A stretch of 64,000 nt of DNA from Brevundimonas vesicularis (lineage in GTDB: Bacteria > Pseudomonadota > Alphaproteobacteria > Caulobacterales > Caulobacteraceae), in assembly GCF_027105095.1 (NCBI RefSeq), contig NZ_CP114278.1:434001-498000 (forward strand), read 5' to 3'. Numbering within the stretch: position 1 is the stretch's first letter; each line of letters begins with the position of its first letter. The position numbers and the translations under genes were made by a program. The notes beneath the pieces were generated by a model that did no database searches, was not told the origin of the DNA, and worked only from the letters and a program-made list of their open reading frames with translations. Below are positions 9,198-19,505 of this stretch, piece by piece.

Positions 9198-9346
9198 GTC
9201 TCCTCCCCACTTGTGGGGAGGGGGACCGCGCGTAGCGTGGTGGAGGGGGTCTTGAAGGGCCACCGGCGCTCGCAACGATCTGAAGAACCCCTCCGTCACG
9301 GCGCGAAGAAGCGCCGCGCCACCTCCCCGCAAAGCAGGGAGGAGAC
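9198..9346. repeat. Palindromic repeat element copy R2 (head-to-head pair), ftsK-lolA gap
   Basis: The element is bounded by a perfect inverted repeat, GTCTCCTCCC / GGGAGGAGAC. The left half is the same sub-type as in R1 (GGGGAGGGGGACCGCG ... GTGGTGGAGGGGG). The right half, read in the same sense, is a variant: GGGGAGGTGGCGCG, a longer central stem (GGCGCG...CGCGCC) and GACGGAGGGG. The same variant half recurs in R4. The remaining bases of the gap (9016-9197) hold no ORF or structure I can support and presumably carry the lolA promoter. Confidence 0.88.
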
Positions 9347-9355
9347 CGGCTATTT

Positions 9356-11764
9356 TCACATCATCGGCGGCGGGCCGGCCAGGACGTCGCGTTTGCCGGC
9401 GTGGTTGGCGGGGCTGACCACGCCTTCCTGTTCCATCCGCTCGATCAGGGAGGCGGCGCGGTTGTAGCCGATCTGGAGGCGGCGCTGGACGTAGCTGGTC
9501 GAGGCCTTGCGGTCGCGGGTGACCACGGCCACGGCGCGGTCGTACAGATCGTCGCCCGAGCCGCCGCCGCCCTCGTCCATGGCGCCGTCCGCATCGCCGT
9601 CCGGCTCGTCGGTGATCAGGTCCAGATAGTCGGGCTCGGCCTGGGCCTTCAGGTGTTTGCAGACGTCCTCGACTTCCTTGTCGTCCACGAACGGGCCGTG
9701 CAGGCGCGTGATCCGCCCGCCGCCGGCCATATAGAGCATGTCGCCCTGGCCCAGCAGCTGTTCGCCGCCCTGTTCGCCCAGGATGGTGCGGCTGTCGATC
9801 TTGGAGGTGACCTGGAAGCTGATCCGAGTCGGGAAGTTGGCCTTGATGGTGCCGGTGATGACGTCGACCGACGGGCGCTGGGTCGCCATGATCAGGTGGA
9901 TGCCGGCGGCGCGGGCCATCTGGGCCAAGCGCTGGACGGCGCCCTCGACGTCCTTGCCGGCGACCAGCATCAGGTCGGCCATCTCGTCCATGACCACGAC
10001 CAGGAAGGGCAGGGGCTCGGGCCGGATCTTCTCGGACTCGTAGACCGGGCGGCCCTGGTCGTCGAAGCCGGTCTGGACCGTGCGTTCGAAATGCTCGCCC
10101 TTGGCCTGGGCTTCGCGGGCGCGCTCGTTGTAGGAGGCGATGTTGCGCACGCCCAGTTTGGACATGCGGCGATAGCGATCCTCCATCTCGCGCACCGTCC
10201 ACTTCAAGGCGACGACGGCCTTCTTCGGATCGGTCACGACCGGCGCCAGCAGGTGCGGGATGCCGTCATAGACCGACAACTCCAGCATCTTGGGGTCGAT
10301 CATGATGAAACGGCATTCGGCCGGGCTGTGGCGATACAGGATCGACAGGATCATGGCGTTGACCCCGACCGACTTGCCCGAGCCGGTGGTGCCCGCGATC
10401 AGCAGGTGAGGCATGCGCGCCAGGTCGGCGACATAGGGCTCGCCGCCGATGGTCTCGCCCAGGGCGAGCGGCAGCAGGTGGCCCTTCTTGTCGTATTCGG
10501 CGCTGGACAGCAGGTCGCGCAGATAGACGGTCTCGCGCTTGGCGTTGGGCAGTTCGATGCCGATGGCGTTACGGCCCTGGACCACCGAGATACGGCAGGC
10601 GCGGGCGGACATGGACCGGGCGATGTCGTCGGCCAAGGCGACGACGCGGCCGTGTTTCACGCCGGGGGCGGGAACCAGTTCGTACAGGGTGACGACGGGG
10701 CCGGGGCGGATCTGGTCGATCACGCCCCGGACGCCGAACTCCTGCAGCACGCCTTCCAGCATCTTGGCGTTCTGCTTCAGCGAATCCTCGTCCACAGAAG
10801 CGATGCGCTGGGCGGGCTTGGTCAGTATGCCCAGCGGCGGCAGGTCGAAGGCGCCTTCGGGCCGTACGAAGTCGAAGGCCTGCTGGTCCACGTCGTCCTT
10901 GCGGGCCTTGGGCGCCTTGACCGCGGCGACGCGCGGCTCGACCGGGCGGGCGGCCGACGGGCGGGACGCGGGCTGGACGGCGTCGTCCTCCCACGGCGGC
11001 AGGTCGTCATAGGCGGTCTGAGGCGGCTCTTCGGCATAGGTCGGGGCCAGCGGAGGCTCTTCCAGTGGCGCGGCGCGGGGCGCTCGGGCTTTGGCGGGCG
11101 CCTTTTCGCGGGCGGCCTGGGGTTTCGGCTGAGGCGGCGCGGGTGCGCGCAGCGACTTGCCCCAGTGCAGGGCGTCCAGGAAATCCATGGCGCGCAGGCC
11201 GATGGCGAAACCGACCAGCCACAGCCCAGCGACCAGGAAGACGAGGCCTGCAATGATCCGGCCGCCGGGGATATGCAGGGCGCCGAGGCCGCGCGCCGCC
11301 AGGCCCGTCACCGCATCGCCCCACAGACCGCCCAGACCGGCGGCGAGCGGCCAGGCGGCGGGCGCGGCCAGGGCGGCGAGCGCGCTGGACAGCAGCAGCA
11401 CCCCGCCGGTCGCGGCCAGAGCTTTCAACGGCGTGGGCTTGAGCCTTTGCTGGATCGCATCGCCGACCGCGCGCGCCAGGCCGAAGGCGACCAACAACAG
11501 GGCGGCGGGCCAGGCCGCAAGGCCTAGCGACTGCATGAACAGGTCGGCAAACAGGGCGCCGTTGGCCCCCAGCCAGTTGGTCGTCGGCAGGCTGGATGCC
11601 GCATTCAAGCTGCCGTCCGCCGGATTCCAAGACACCAGGGCGACCAGCAGCAGGGTCGCCAGCAGAGCCTGCAAGACGCCCCTGAACCGCACCACGAAGG
11701 GCGCGTCCCACAGGATGCGGGCGCTGATCCAGGCCTGACGGCCGATGACGAGGGCGGTGGACAT
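9356..11764 (-). CDS. ftsK: DNA translocase FtsK
   Basis: 802 residues. The N-terminal membrane domain (about 1-200) has four hydrophobic helices, followed by a Pro/Ala-rich linker of about 150 residues. The RecA-like motor carries Walker [13 protein letters not shown] and Walker [13 protein letters not shown]. The C-terminal gamma winged helix ([26 protein letters not shown]) would read KOPS sites. It couples chromosome segregation and XerCD dimer resolution to division at the septum. The start MSTALVIG is preferred; the open frame extends 16 codons upstream but the first part is Arg-rich and precedes the membrane domain. Divergent from the UbiH-family gene. Confidence 0.97.
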   Translation of the reverse strand: MSTALVIGRQAWISARILWDAPFVVRFRGVLQALLATLLLVALVSWNPADGSLNAASSLPTTNWLGANGALFADLFMQSLGLAAWPAALLLVAFGLARAVGDAIQQRLKPTPLKALAATGGVLLLSSALAALAAPAAWPLAAGLGGLWGDAVTGLAARGLGALHIPGGRIIAGLVFLVAGLWLVGFAIGLRAMDFLDALHWGKSLRAPAPPQPKPQAAREKAPAKARAPRAAPLEEPPLAPTYAEEPPQTAYDDLPPWEDDAVQPASRPSAARPVEPRVAAVKAPKARKDDVDQQAFDFVRPEGAFDLPPLGILTKPAQRIASVDEDSLKQNAKMLEGVLQEFGVRGVIDQIRPGPVVTLYELVPAPGVKHGRVVALADDIARSMSARACRISVVQGRNAIGIELPNAKRETVYLRDLLSSAEYDKKGHLLPLALGETIGGEPYVADLARMPHLLIAGTTGSGKSVGVNAMILSILYRHSPAECRFIMIDPKMLELSVYDGIPHLLAPVVTDPKKAVVALKWTVREMEDRYRRMSKLGVRNIASYNERAREAQAKGEHFERTVQTGFDDQGRPVYESEKIRPEPLPFLVVVMDEMADLMLVAGKDVEGAVQRLAQMARAAGIHLIMATQRPSVDVITGTIKANFPTRISFQVTSKIDSRTILGEQGGEQLLGQGDMLYMAGGGRITRLHGPFVDDKEVEDVCKHLKAQAEPDYLDLITDEPDGDADGAMDEGGGGSGDDLYDRAVAVVTRDRKASTSYVQRRLQIGYNRAASLIERMEQEGVVSPANHAGKRDVLAGPPPMM

Positions 11765-11820
11765 GAAGGGTCGAACCTTCCGGCGGCTGACGTTCGACCG
11801 CCCTTGTCGCACTCACAGGG

Positions 11821-11837
11821 TTAAGGGGCTGTTTACC
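11821..11837. promoter_or_regulatory. Candidate CtrA-type site between ftsK and the UbiH-family gene
   Basis: TTAA, seven bases, then TTTACC, against the Caulobacter CtrA consensus TTAA-N7-TTAAC (one mismatch). It lies about 57 bp before the ftsK start and about 70 bp before the divergent hydroxylase start. No other regulatory signal stands out in this 140-bp gap. Prediction from sequence only. Confidence 0.35.
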
Positions 11838-11904
11838 AGCTTGGCCTTGGCGATGGACAAACCGTCCTCTGGACCTTTGGCCGCGACGGCGCGACAAGCC
11901 TTCC

Positions 11905-13176
11905 ATGGCAGATACCGAACGCTACGACATCGTCATCGCCGGCGCGGGGCTGACCGGGGCGGCCTTCGCCCTGGCGGCGGGGCAAGGCGGGTTGAAGGTC
12001 GTGATGGTCGATCCGCAGCCTTTCAGCGCCCAGTTGGCGCCGACTTTCGACGGGCGTTCGACCGCCGTGGCCTTTTCGACCTTCCGCATGCTGGACGCGC
12101 TGGGCCTAGGCGAAACCCTGCGTCCCCACGCCTGTCGGATGGACCATATTCTGGTGACGGACGGGCGTCGGCCGGGCGCGGCCAGCCGGTCCGCCTCGCC
12201 CGCCTTCCTGCGCTTCGACGCCGACGAGATCGGTGGACGCACCGGGGGCGAACCGCTGGGCTATATGGTCGAGAACCGTCGCATACGCGCGGCCCTGGCT
12301 GAGGCGGTGACGCGCGCGGGGATCGCGGTGCGGGCGCCGGCGACGGTCGTCAGCGTCGCGCCCGATGCGGGCAAGGCGATCGTGACCCTGGCCGATGGAT
12401 CAACCCTGATCGCGCCCTTGGTCGTCGGCGCCGAGGGGCGAGGCTCGGCCGTGCGTCGCGCCGCCGGGATCGAGACCGTTGGCTGGGGCTATGGCCAGAG
12501 CGGCGTTGTGGCCACGGTGCGGCTGGGTCGCGACCACGGCAATGTCGCGCACGAATATTTCCTGCCCAGCGGCCCCTTCGCCATCCTGCCCCTGACCGAT
12601 CAGCGCGCTAGCCTGGTCTGGACCGAGACGACGCGACGGGGGGAGGCGCTGCGCGACGCCTCGGACGCCGCCTTCCACGCCCATCTGATGCGGCGGTTTG
12701 GGGAGTTTCTGGCCGCGCCTGGGCAACCAAGCGCGACGGTCGAGGGCCCGCGCTTCGTCTATCCGCTGTCGCTGAGCCTGGCCGAGAAACTGATCGCGCC
12801 GCGCATCGCCCTGATCGGTGACGCCGCGCACGGTGTGCATCCGGTCGCCGGCCAAGGGCTGAACATGGGGCTGAAGGATGCGGCGGCTCTGGCCGAGGTG
12901 CTGGCTGAGGCCGCGCGCCTGGGCGAGGACATCGGGTCGGAAACCGTTCTGGAGCGTTACGCCCGCTGGCGCCGGTTCGACAACGCGGCCCTGGCGGCCG
13001 GTTTCGACGCCTTTGTGCGTCTGTTTTCTAACGACATCGCGCCGGTGCGTCTGGCGCGCGATTTGGGCATGGCGGCGGTCAACCGCATCGGCCCCCTGCG
13101 CCGCGCCTTCATGCAGGAGGCGGGCGGCGCGACGGGCGACTTGCCCCGGCTGTTGCGCGGCGAGGCCGTCGTCTAG
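11905..13176 (+). CDS. UbiH/UbiF/COQ6-family FAD-dependent monooxygenase
   Basis: 423 residues. The N-terminal Rossmann motif GAGLTGAAFAL, the central region and the FAD-ribose motif GDAAHGVHPVAGQGLNMGLKD mark the ubiquinone-biosynthesis hydroxylase family, which adds hydroxyl groups to the polyprenylated ring with O2 and NAD(P)H. Which ring position (UbiH, UbiF, UbiI or alphaproteobacterial UbiL) cannot be decided from sequence alone, so I give no symbol. It is divergent from ftsK and its stop overlaps the stop of the convergent SirB1 gene by 4 bp. Confidence 0.9.
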   Translation: MADTERYDIVIAGAGLTGAAFALAAGQGGLKVVMVDPQPFSAQLAPTFDGRSTAVAFSTFRMLDALGLGETLRPHACRMDHILVTDGRRPGAASRSASPAFLRFDADEIGGRTGGEPLGYMVENRRIRAALAEAVTRAGIAVRAPATVVSVAPDAGKAIVTLADGSTLIAPLVVGAEGRGSAVRRAAGIETVGWGYGQSGVVATVRLGRDHGNVAHEYFLPSGPFAILPLTDQRASLVWTETTRRGEALRDASDAAFHAHLMRRFGEFLAAPGQPSATVEGPRFVYPLSLSLAEKLIAPRIALIGDAAHGVHPVAGQGLNMGLKDAAALAEVLAEAARLGEDIGSETVLERYARWRRFDNAALAAGFDAFVRLFSNDIAPVRLARDLGMAAVNRIGPLRRAFMQEAGGATGDLPRLLRGEAVV

Positions 13177-13988
13177 TTCAACTGCATCCGCACGCGTTCG
13201 AAGGTCGTGAACCGCCGCGCCTCCTCGACGCCGTCCAGACCCTGAGCGCGAGCGAGAGCATCCAGAGAGCCGGCCAGAGCGCCCTGTTTTTCACGCGCCG
13301 AGGCGACGTCGAGCCACGGCCGGTGGTCCTCGGGATCCAGAAGAGCGCGACGCAGGGCCGACCGCTCGGCGCCCTCATAATCCCGACCGCGAATGGCGCG
13401 GCTGAACAGCACGTTCTGCAGCCGGATCAGTGACTGACGATCCGTCACCGGCGCCATCAGGATGTCCAGCCGATCCGCGACGTGCGGCATCAGACCGGCC
13501 CGAAGCGCGCGCCGCGTCAATTCGCTGGGCAGGATCAGCCGCCCCTGGCTGAACGGGTCCAGGGCGACGGGGCCTTCGGGCGTCTCGACGCGAACCATGA
13601 AATGGCCGGGAAAATCGACGCCGGCCGCCGTGATGCCGGCCGCGCGCGCCGCGTGCAGATAGAAGACCGCCAGCGCGGCGGACAGGCCGCGCCGACGCTC
13701 GGCGACCGCGATGATGTCGGTGTTGTCGGGATGGTCGTAATGGATCAGGTCGCCATTGAGCCGCAGGTCGGCGCACAGGGTTTCGGCCAAGGCCTCGTCG
13801 GGCCCTTCGCCGCCGATCCGCTCCTTCAGCCGCTCGCAGGCGTTGTGGGCCAGGGCGCGCACGGGCTCGGGATCGCGCAACGGATGGTCGTGAATGGCGC
13901 AGGCGATCGCCGCCTCCAGCAGGGGGAAGGCGTCGTCTTCGGCCTGACCGGCAGCGGTCAGGACGGCCTCGGCCTCCTCGCGCGTCAT
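13173..13988 (-). CDS. SirB1-family transglutaminase-like/TPR protein
   Basis: 271 residues. The central part has the SirB1 pattern: the RRRGLSAALAVFYLHAARAAGI helix, then GVDFPGHFMVRVETPEGPVALDPFSQGR, a degenerate transglutaminase-like core in which the family cysteine is replaced. A C-terminal helical repeat region (RALLDPEDHRPWLDVASAREKQGALAGSLDAL) resembles TPRs. Biochemical function unknown. Last gene of the maeB-rsmI-yraN-sirB1 run, 12 bp after yraN. Confidence 0.85.
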   Translation of the reverse strand: MTREEAEAVLTAAGQAEDDAFPLLEAAIACAIHDHPLRDPEPVRALAHNACERLKERIGGEGPDEALAETLCADLRLNGDLIHYDHPDNTDIIAVAERRRGLSAALAVFYLHAARAAGITAAGVDFPGHFMVRVETPEGPVALDPFSQGRLILPSELTRRALRAGLMPHVADRLDILMAPVTDRQSLIRLQNVLFSRAIRGRDYEGAERSALRRALLDPEDHRPWLDVASAREKQGALAGSLDALARAQGLDGVEEARRFTTFERVRMQLN

Positions 13989-14000
13989 GCGATCCCCTCG

Positions 14001-14411
14001 TCAGCGCCTTTCGACGCCACGAAGATGACGTGGAACGCGCCAGGGAGCCAGCGCCACCATATCAATTCTCAAATCCAGACGTTGCAGACCCGGCCGATTG
14101 CGCCGGATCGCCTCGCCCGCCGCGATCAGTCGATCGTATTGGACCGGCTTCAGCGCCAGCAGGGCCGCCTCCATCGTCGCACGGCGTTTGACCTCGACGA
14201 CCGCCAGCACCCGACCGCGACAGACCAGCAGATCGATCTCGCCGGCCCGGCTTTTCAGACGGAACCCCAGCACGCGATAGCCGCTCAGGATCAGCCAGAA
14301 GGCCGCGATCCATTCGGCGACATGACCGGACTTGAACGCCGTCCCGCCCTTCGCCTGACGCCACGCCGCCTTGGGGCGACGGACCGGCGCGGGACGAGAC
14401 AGGCGCTTCAC
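14001..14411 (-). CDS. YraN family (UPF0102) nuclease-fold protein
   Basis: 136 residues with the UPF0102 core: AEWIAAFWLILSGYRVLGFR, AGEIDLL, VLAVVEVKRR, which is the E...D...ExK layout of PD-(D/E)XK nucleases. It is often encoded next to rsmI, as here, where its ATG overlaps the rsmI stop. The role is undefined; family members have been proposed to act in Holliday-junction or DNA repair processes. The basic N-terminal tail (KRLSRPAPVRRPK) is typical. Confidence 0.92.
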   Translation of the reverse strand: MKRLSRPAPVRRPKAAWRQAKGGTAFKSGHVAEWIAAFWLILSGYRVLGFRLKSRAGEIDLLVCRGRVLAVVEVKRRATMEAALLALKPVQYDRLIAAGEAIRRNRPGLQRLDLRIDMVALAPWRVPRHLRGVERR

Positions 14412-15276
14412 TTGCCCTTCAGCTCCAGCGCCCGGCGATACAGGGTCTTTCGGTTCAGACCCAAGGCCTTGGCCACCTCGGAAGCGGCGTCGCCGGTGGA
14501 CAGGGTCTGAAGGGCGTCGATCAGGGCGGCGTCCGCGTCGGCCTCGGTCGCCTGGACCGCTTCGCCGGGGCCGACGACCACGACGATTTCGCCCTTGGGA
14601 CTATCCAGACGGGGATCGACGGCCAAGTCGTCCAGCGTCCCGCGCACGCACTCTTCATAGAGTTTGGTCAGCTCGCGGGCGACGGCGGCGGGGCGCGGAC
14701 CCAGCACGGCGGCCATATCGGTCAAACTGTCCTTCAGGCGCGGCCCGCTTTCGAAGAAGACCAGCGTCTGGCGCTGGCTCTTCAAGCCTTCCAGCGCGGC
14801 GGTGCGGCCTGCCGTCTTGGGCGGCAGGAAGCCGGCGAACAGCACCCGGTCGGCCGGCAAGCCGGCGATGCACAGGGCGGCCAACAGGCTCGAGGCGCCG
14901 GGGATCGGATGGACGGGCAGGCCCTCGGCGATCACCGCCCGGGCGACGACGAAGCCGGGGTCGCTGACCAGCGGCGTGCCCGCATCCGACACCAAGGCCA
15001 CCACTTGTCCCTCGCGCAACCGTTCGATCGCCTGTTCGGCGGCGCGGCCGGACGCATGGTCGTCGCACCGTTCCAGCCTGGCCTTCAGCCCATAGGCGCT
15101 CAGCAGTTTGGCGGTGACGCGGGTGTCCTCGGCCAGCACCAGGTCGGCGGCGGCCAGCACGTCCAGCGCCCTCAGCGTCATGTCGCGCAGGTTCCCGATC
15201 GGGGTGGCCACCAGGTAGAGGCCCGGCTCCACCCGCCGGGGCGGCGGGGCGGCGGGCGGAAAGGGCGAGGCTTCGC

Positions 15277-15280
<4 letters not shown>
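14408..15280 (-). CDS. rsmI: 16S rRNA (cytidine1402-2'-O)-methyltransferase
   Basis: 290 residues of the tetrapyrrole-methylase (CbiF-like) fold. Signatures are GLYLVATPIGNLRDMTLRAL, the VLAEDTRVT motif, ALVSDAGTPLVSDPG and PIPGASSLLAAL, all diagnostic of RsmI. With RsmH it makes m4Cm1402 in the ribosomal P site. The C-terminal helix-turn-helix-like tail (GDAASEVAKALGLNRKTLYRRAL) is a normal RsmI extension. Its ATG overlaps the stop of maeB, so translation is likely coupled to the malic enzyme gene, an odd metabolic/ribosomal pairing. Confidence 0.96.
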
Positions 15281-17607
<2,327 letters not shown>

Positions 17608-17740
17608 CGGTCGTCCAGGGCGTCGGCGTGGCTTTAACCGTTCGTGTCCTAGAGGCTGGGACGGGCCGCGCCAACCCTTGACGCCGAGGAAGCCTGCGCA
17701 ATCGGCCCGGAGCCTTAGCTGCGCGTCAGCGTCAACGCCG

Positions 17741-18571
17741 TCAGATCGACAGCACGCCCGTCCGTTCGATCTCGACCGGTCCGGTCATCAGGACGTGATC
17801 GGTCGCGGCATCCCAGTCGATGATCAGTTCGCCGCCATCGACGACGACCGTCGCCTTACGTTCGGTCAGGCCGCGCCGCGCGGTGGCGACCAGGGCGGCG
17901 CAGGCGCCGGTGCCGCAGGCCTTGGTCAGGCCGGCCCCCCGTTCCCAGACCCGCAGGCGGATGTGGTCCCGGTCCAGCACATTGGCGAAGCCGACATTGA
18001 CCCCTTGCGGGAACAGCGGGTGATGCTCGACCAGAGAGCCGGACCCCGTGACGAAGCCGTCGTCCTGGCGGTCGGTGAAGAAGACCACGTGCGGATTGCC
18101 CATGGAGACGGCGCCGGGCGTATGCAGGATCGGCGCGTCGATCGGCCCGACCTGAAGCTCGATCCTGCGGGTGTCCATCTCTTCGGCCAGCGGAACCTGG
18201 GTCCAGTCCAGGCGGGGCCTGCCCATGTCCACGGTCACGCGGTGGTCGCCCGCTCGGGTGGCGGCGGTCGGGCCGGCCGCCGTATCGATGACGACGCGGT
18301 CCGAGGCGTTGGCCTGCATCAACAGCCAACCGACGCAGCGCAGGGCGTTGCCGCAGGTCTCGACCATCGATCCATCGGCGTTCCACACCCGCATGAAGGC
18401 GTCGGCCGTGTCTGACGGTTCGATGGCGATCAGTTGGTCGAACCCCTCGCCCGTCTGGCGGTCTCCCAGCGCACGAATCTGGTCCTCGCCGGGAGCGAAC
18501 GGCTGTTCCAGCGCATTGACGACGACGAAGTCATTGCCGGCGCCGTTCATCTTGACGAAAGGACGGGTCAT
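17741..18571 (-). CDS. dapF: Diaminopimelate epimerase
   Basis: 276 residues. Both catalytic cysteines are present: C73 in ETCGNALRCVGW and C219 in KACGTGACAALVA, the thiolate/thiol pair that interconverts LL- and meso-diaminopimelate for peptidoglycan and lysine. The start MTRPFVKMNGAGND matches the conserved N-terminus; two upstream in-frame starts (18643, and MACMTR at 18580) add non-conserved residues. Divergent from the K+ channel gene, with only 40 bp between the starts. Confidence 0.96.
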   Translation of the reverse strand: MTRPFVKMNGAGNDFVVVNALEQPFAPGEDQIRALGDRQTGEGFDQLIAIEPSDTADAFMRVWNADGSMVETCGNALRCVGWLLMQANASDRVVIDTAAGPTAATRAGDHRVTVDMGRPRLDWTQVPLAEEMDTRRIELQVGPIDAPILHTPGAVSMGNPHVVFFTDRQDDGFVTGSGSLVEHHPLFPQGVNVGFANVLDRDHIRLRVWERGAGLTKACGTGACAALVATARRGLTERKATVVVDGGELIIDWDAATDHVLMTGPVEIERTGVLSI

Positions 18572-18611
18572 GCAGGCCATATAGGCCCAACCCAGCGTCG
18601 CGGAAACCAGC

Positions 18612-19406
18612 GTGTCCCAGACCGAAACCGACCCCAAGGACAACGGCCTGCGACTGCGCGCCCGGCTGCGATACCTGTATCACGGCAGTCAGCCGCCGGC
18701 GGTGCGGTTCCGGTTGATGGTCATCGTCATCGATCTGGCGATCATCGCCTTTTTCTTGGCGGCGCCGATCCTGAAGAACATGGGCTGGGCCTTCTATGCG
18801 CTGGATTATTTCGTCGCGGCCATCCTGGCCCTGGACCTGGCCGCGCGGGCCTATGCCTATGCCAACATCAAGGACTGGCTGAAGCGGCCGATCGTCTGGG
18901 TCGATCTGTTCGTGCTGGCGACCCTGTTGTTTCCGGCCTGGCTGTTCAACCTCGGCTTCCTGCGGATGCTGCGCCTATGGACCCTACTGAACTCGGACTT
19001 CTTCTGGCGCACCGTGGGGGCGCGGTTCGATGATACGCGGGTCGAGGGGATCGCGCGGGCCCTGGCCAATCTGATCACCTTCGTCTTCGTGGCGACCGGC
19101 TTCGTCTACGCGACCTTCAGGGGGCACGACGGCATCGCCGGCTATGTGGATGCGCTGTATTTCACGGTGGCCACCCTGACGACGACCGGGTTTGGCGACG
19201 TCACCCTGCCCGGCCCGTGGGGGCGGTTGTTGTCCATCGCCGTCATGCTGGTCGGAATCACCCTGTTCCTGCGCCTGGCCCAGGCCCTGATCCGACCGCA
19301 CAAGGTGCATTTCCCCTGCGATCGCTGCGGCCTGCAGAACCACGATCCCGACGCCGTCCACTGCAAGGCGTGCGGTAATCTGCTTTGCATTCCCGACGAG
19401 GGATGA
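18612..19406 (+). CDS. Voltage-gated-channel-like K+ channel with C-terminal zinc ribbon
   Basis: 264 residues, GTG start. Hydrophobic segments at about 33-54, 58-84, 95-113, 147-168 and 204-226 flank a pore loop whose filter is TTTGFGD (190-196), close to the K+ signature TVGYGD. The segment before the pore (LGFLRMLRLWTLL) holds only two arginines, so voltage sensing is doubtful. The unusual part is the cytoplasmic tail: CDRCGLQNHDPDAVHCKACGNLLC, with C236, C239, C251 and C254 in a CxxC...CxxC zinc-ribbon arrangement. It probably conducts K+; gating by a metal or redox state is speculation. Divergent from dapF. Confidence 0.85.
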   Translation: MSQTETDPKDNGLRLRARLRYLYHGSQPPAVRFRLMVIVIDLAIIAFFLAAPILKNMGWAFYALDYFVAAILALDLAARAYAYANIKDWLKRPIVWVDLFVLATLLFPAWLFNLGFLRMLRLWTLLNSDFFWRTVGARFDDTRVEGIARALANLITFVFVATGFVYATFRGHDGIAGYVDALYFTVATLTTTGFGDVTLPGPWGRLLSIAVMLVGITLFLRLAQALIRPHKVHFPCDRCGLQNHDPDAVHCKACGNLLCIPDEG

Positions 19407-19505
19407 GGCGGCGCGTCCCGCCGATGTGACAAAACGGTTAGGTCGCACGGCTTGCCGCACGGGAAGGCGTCGTTAAGGTGCCGGCTTCGTTTTAGGGACC
19501 TGTCC

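Noticed and set aside
9401-11527. A 708-codon plus-strand open frame antisense to ftsK
   Set aside because: Shadow frame with His/Gln/Gly/Asp bias; FtsK motifs on the other strand are complete.
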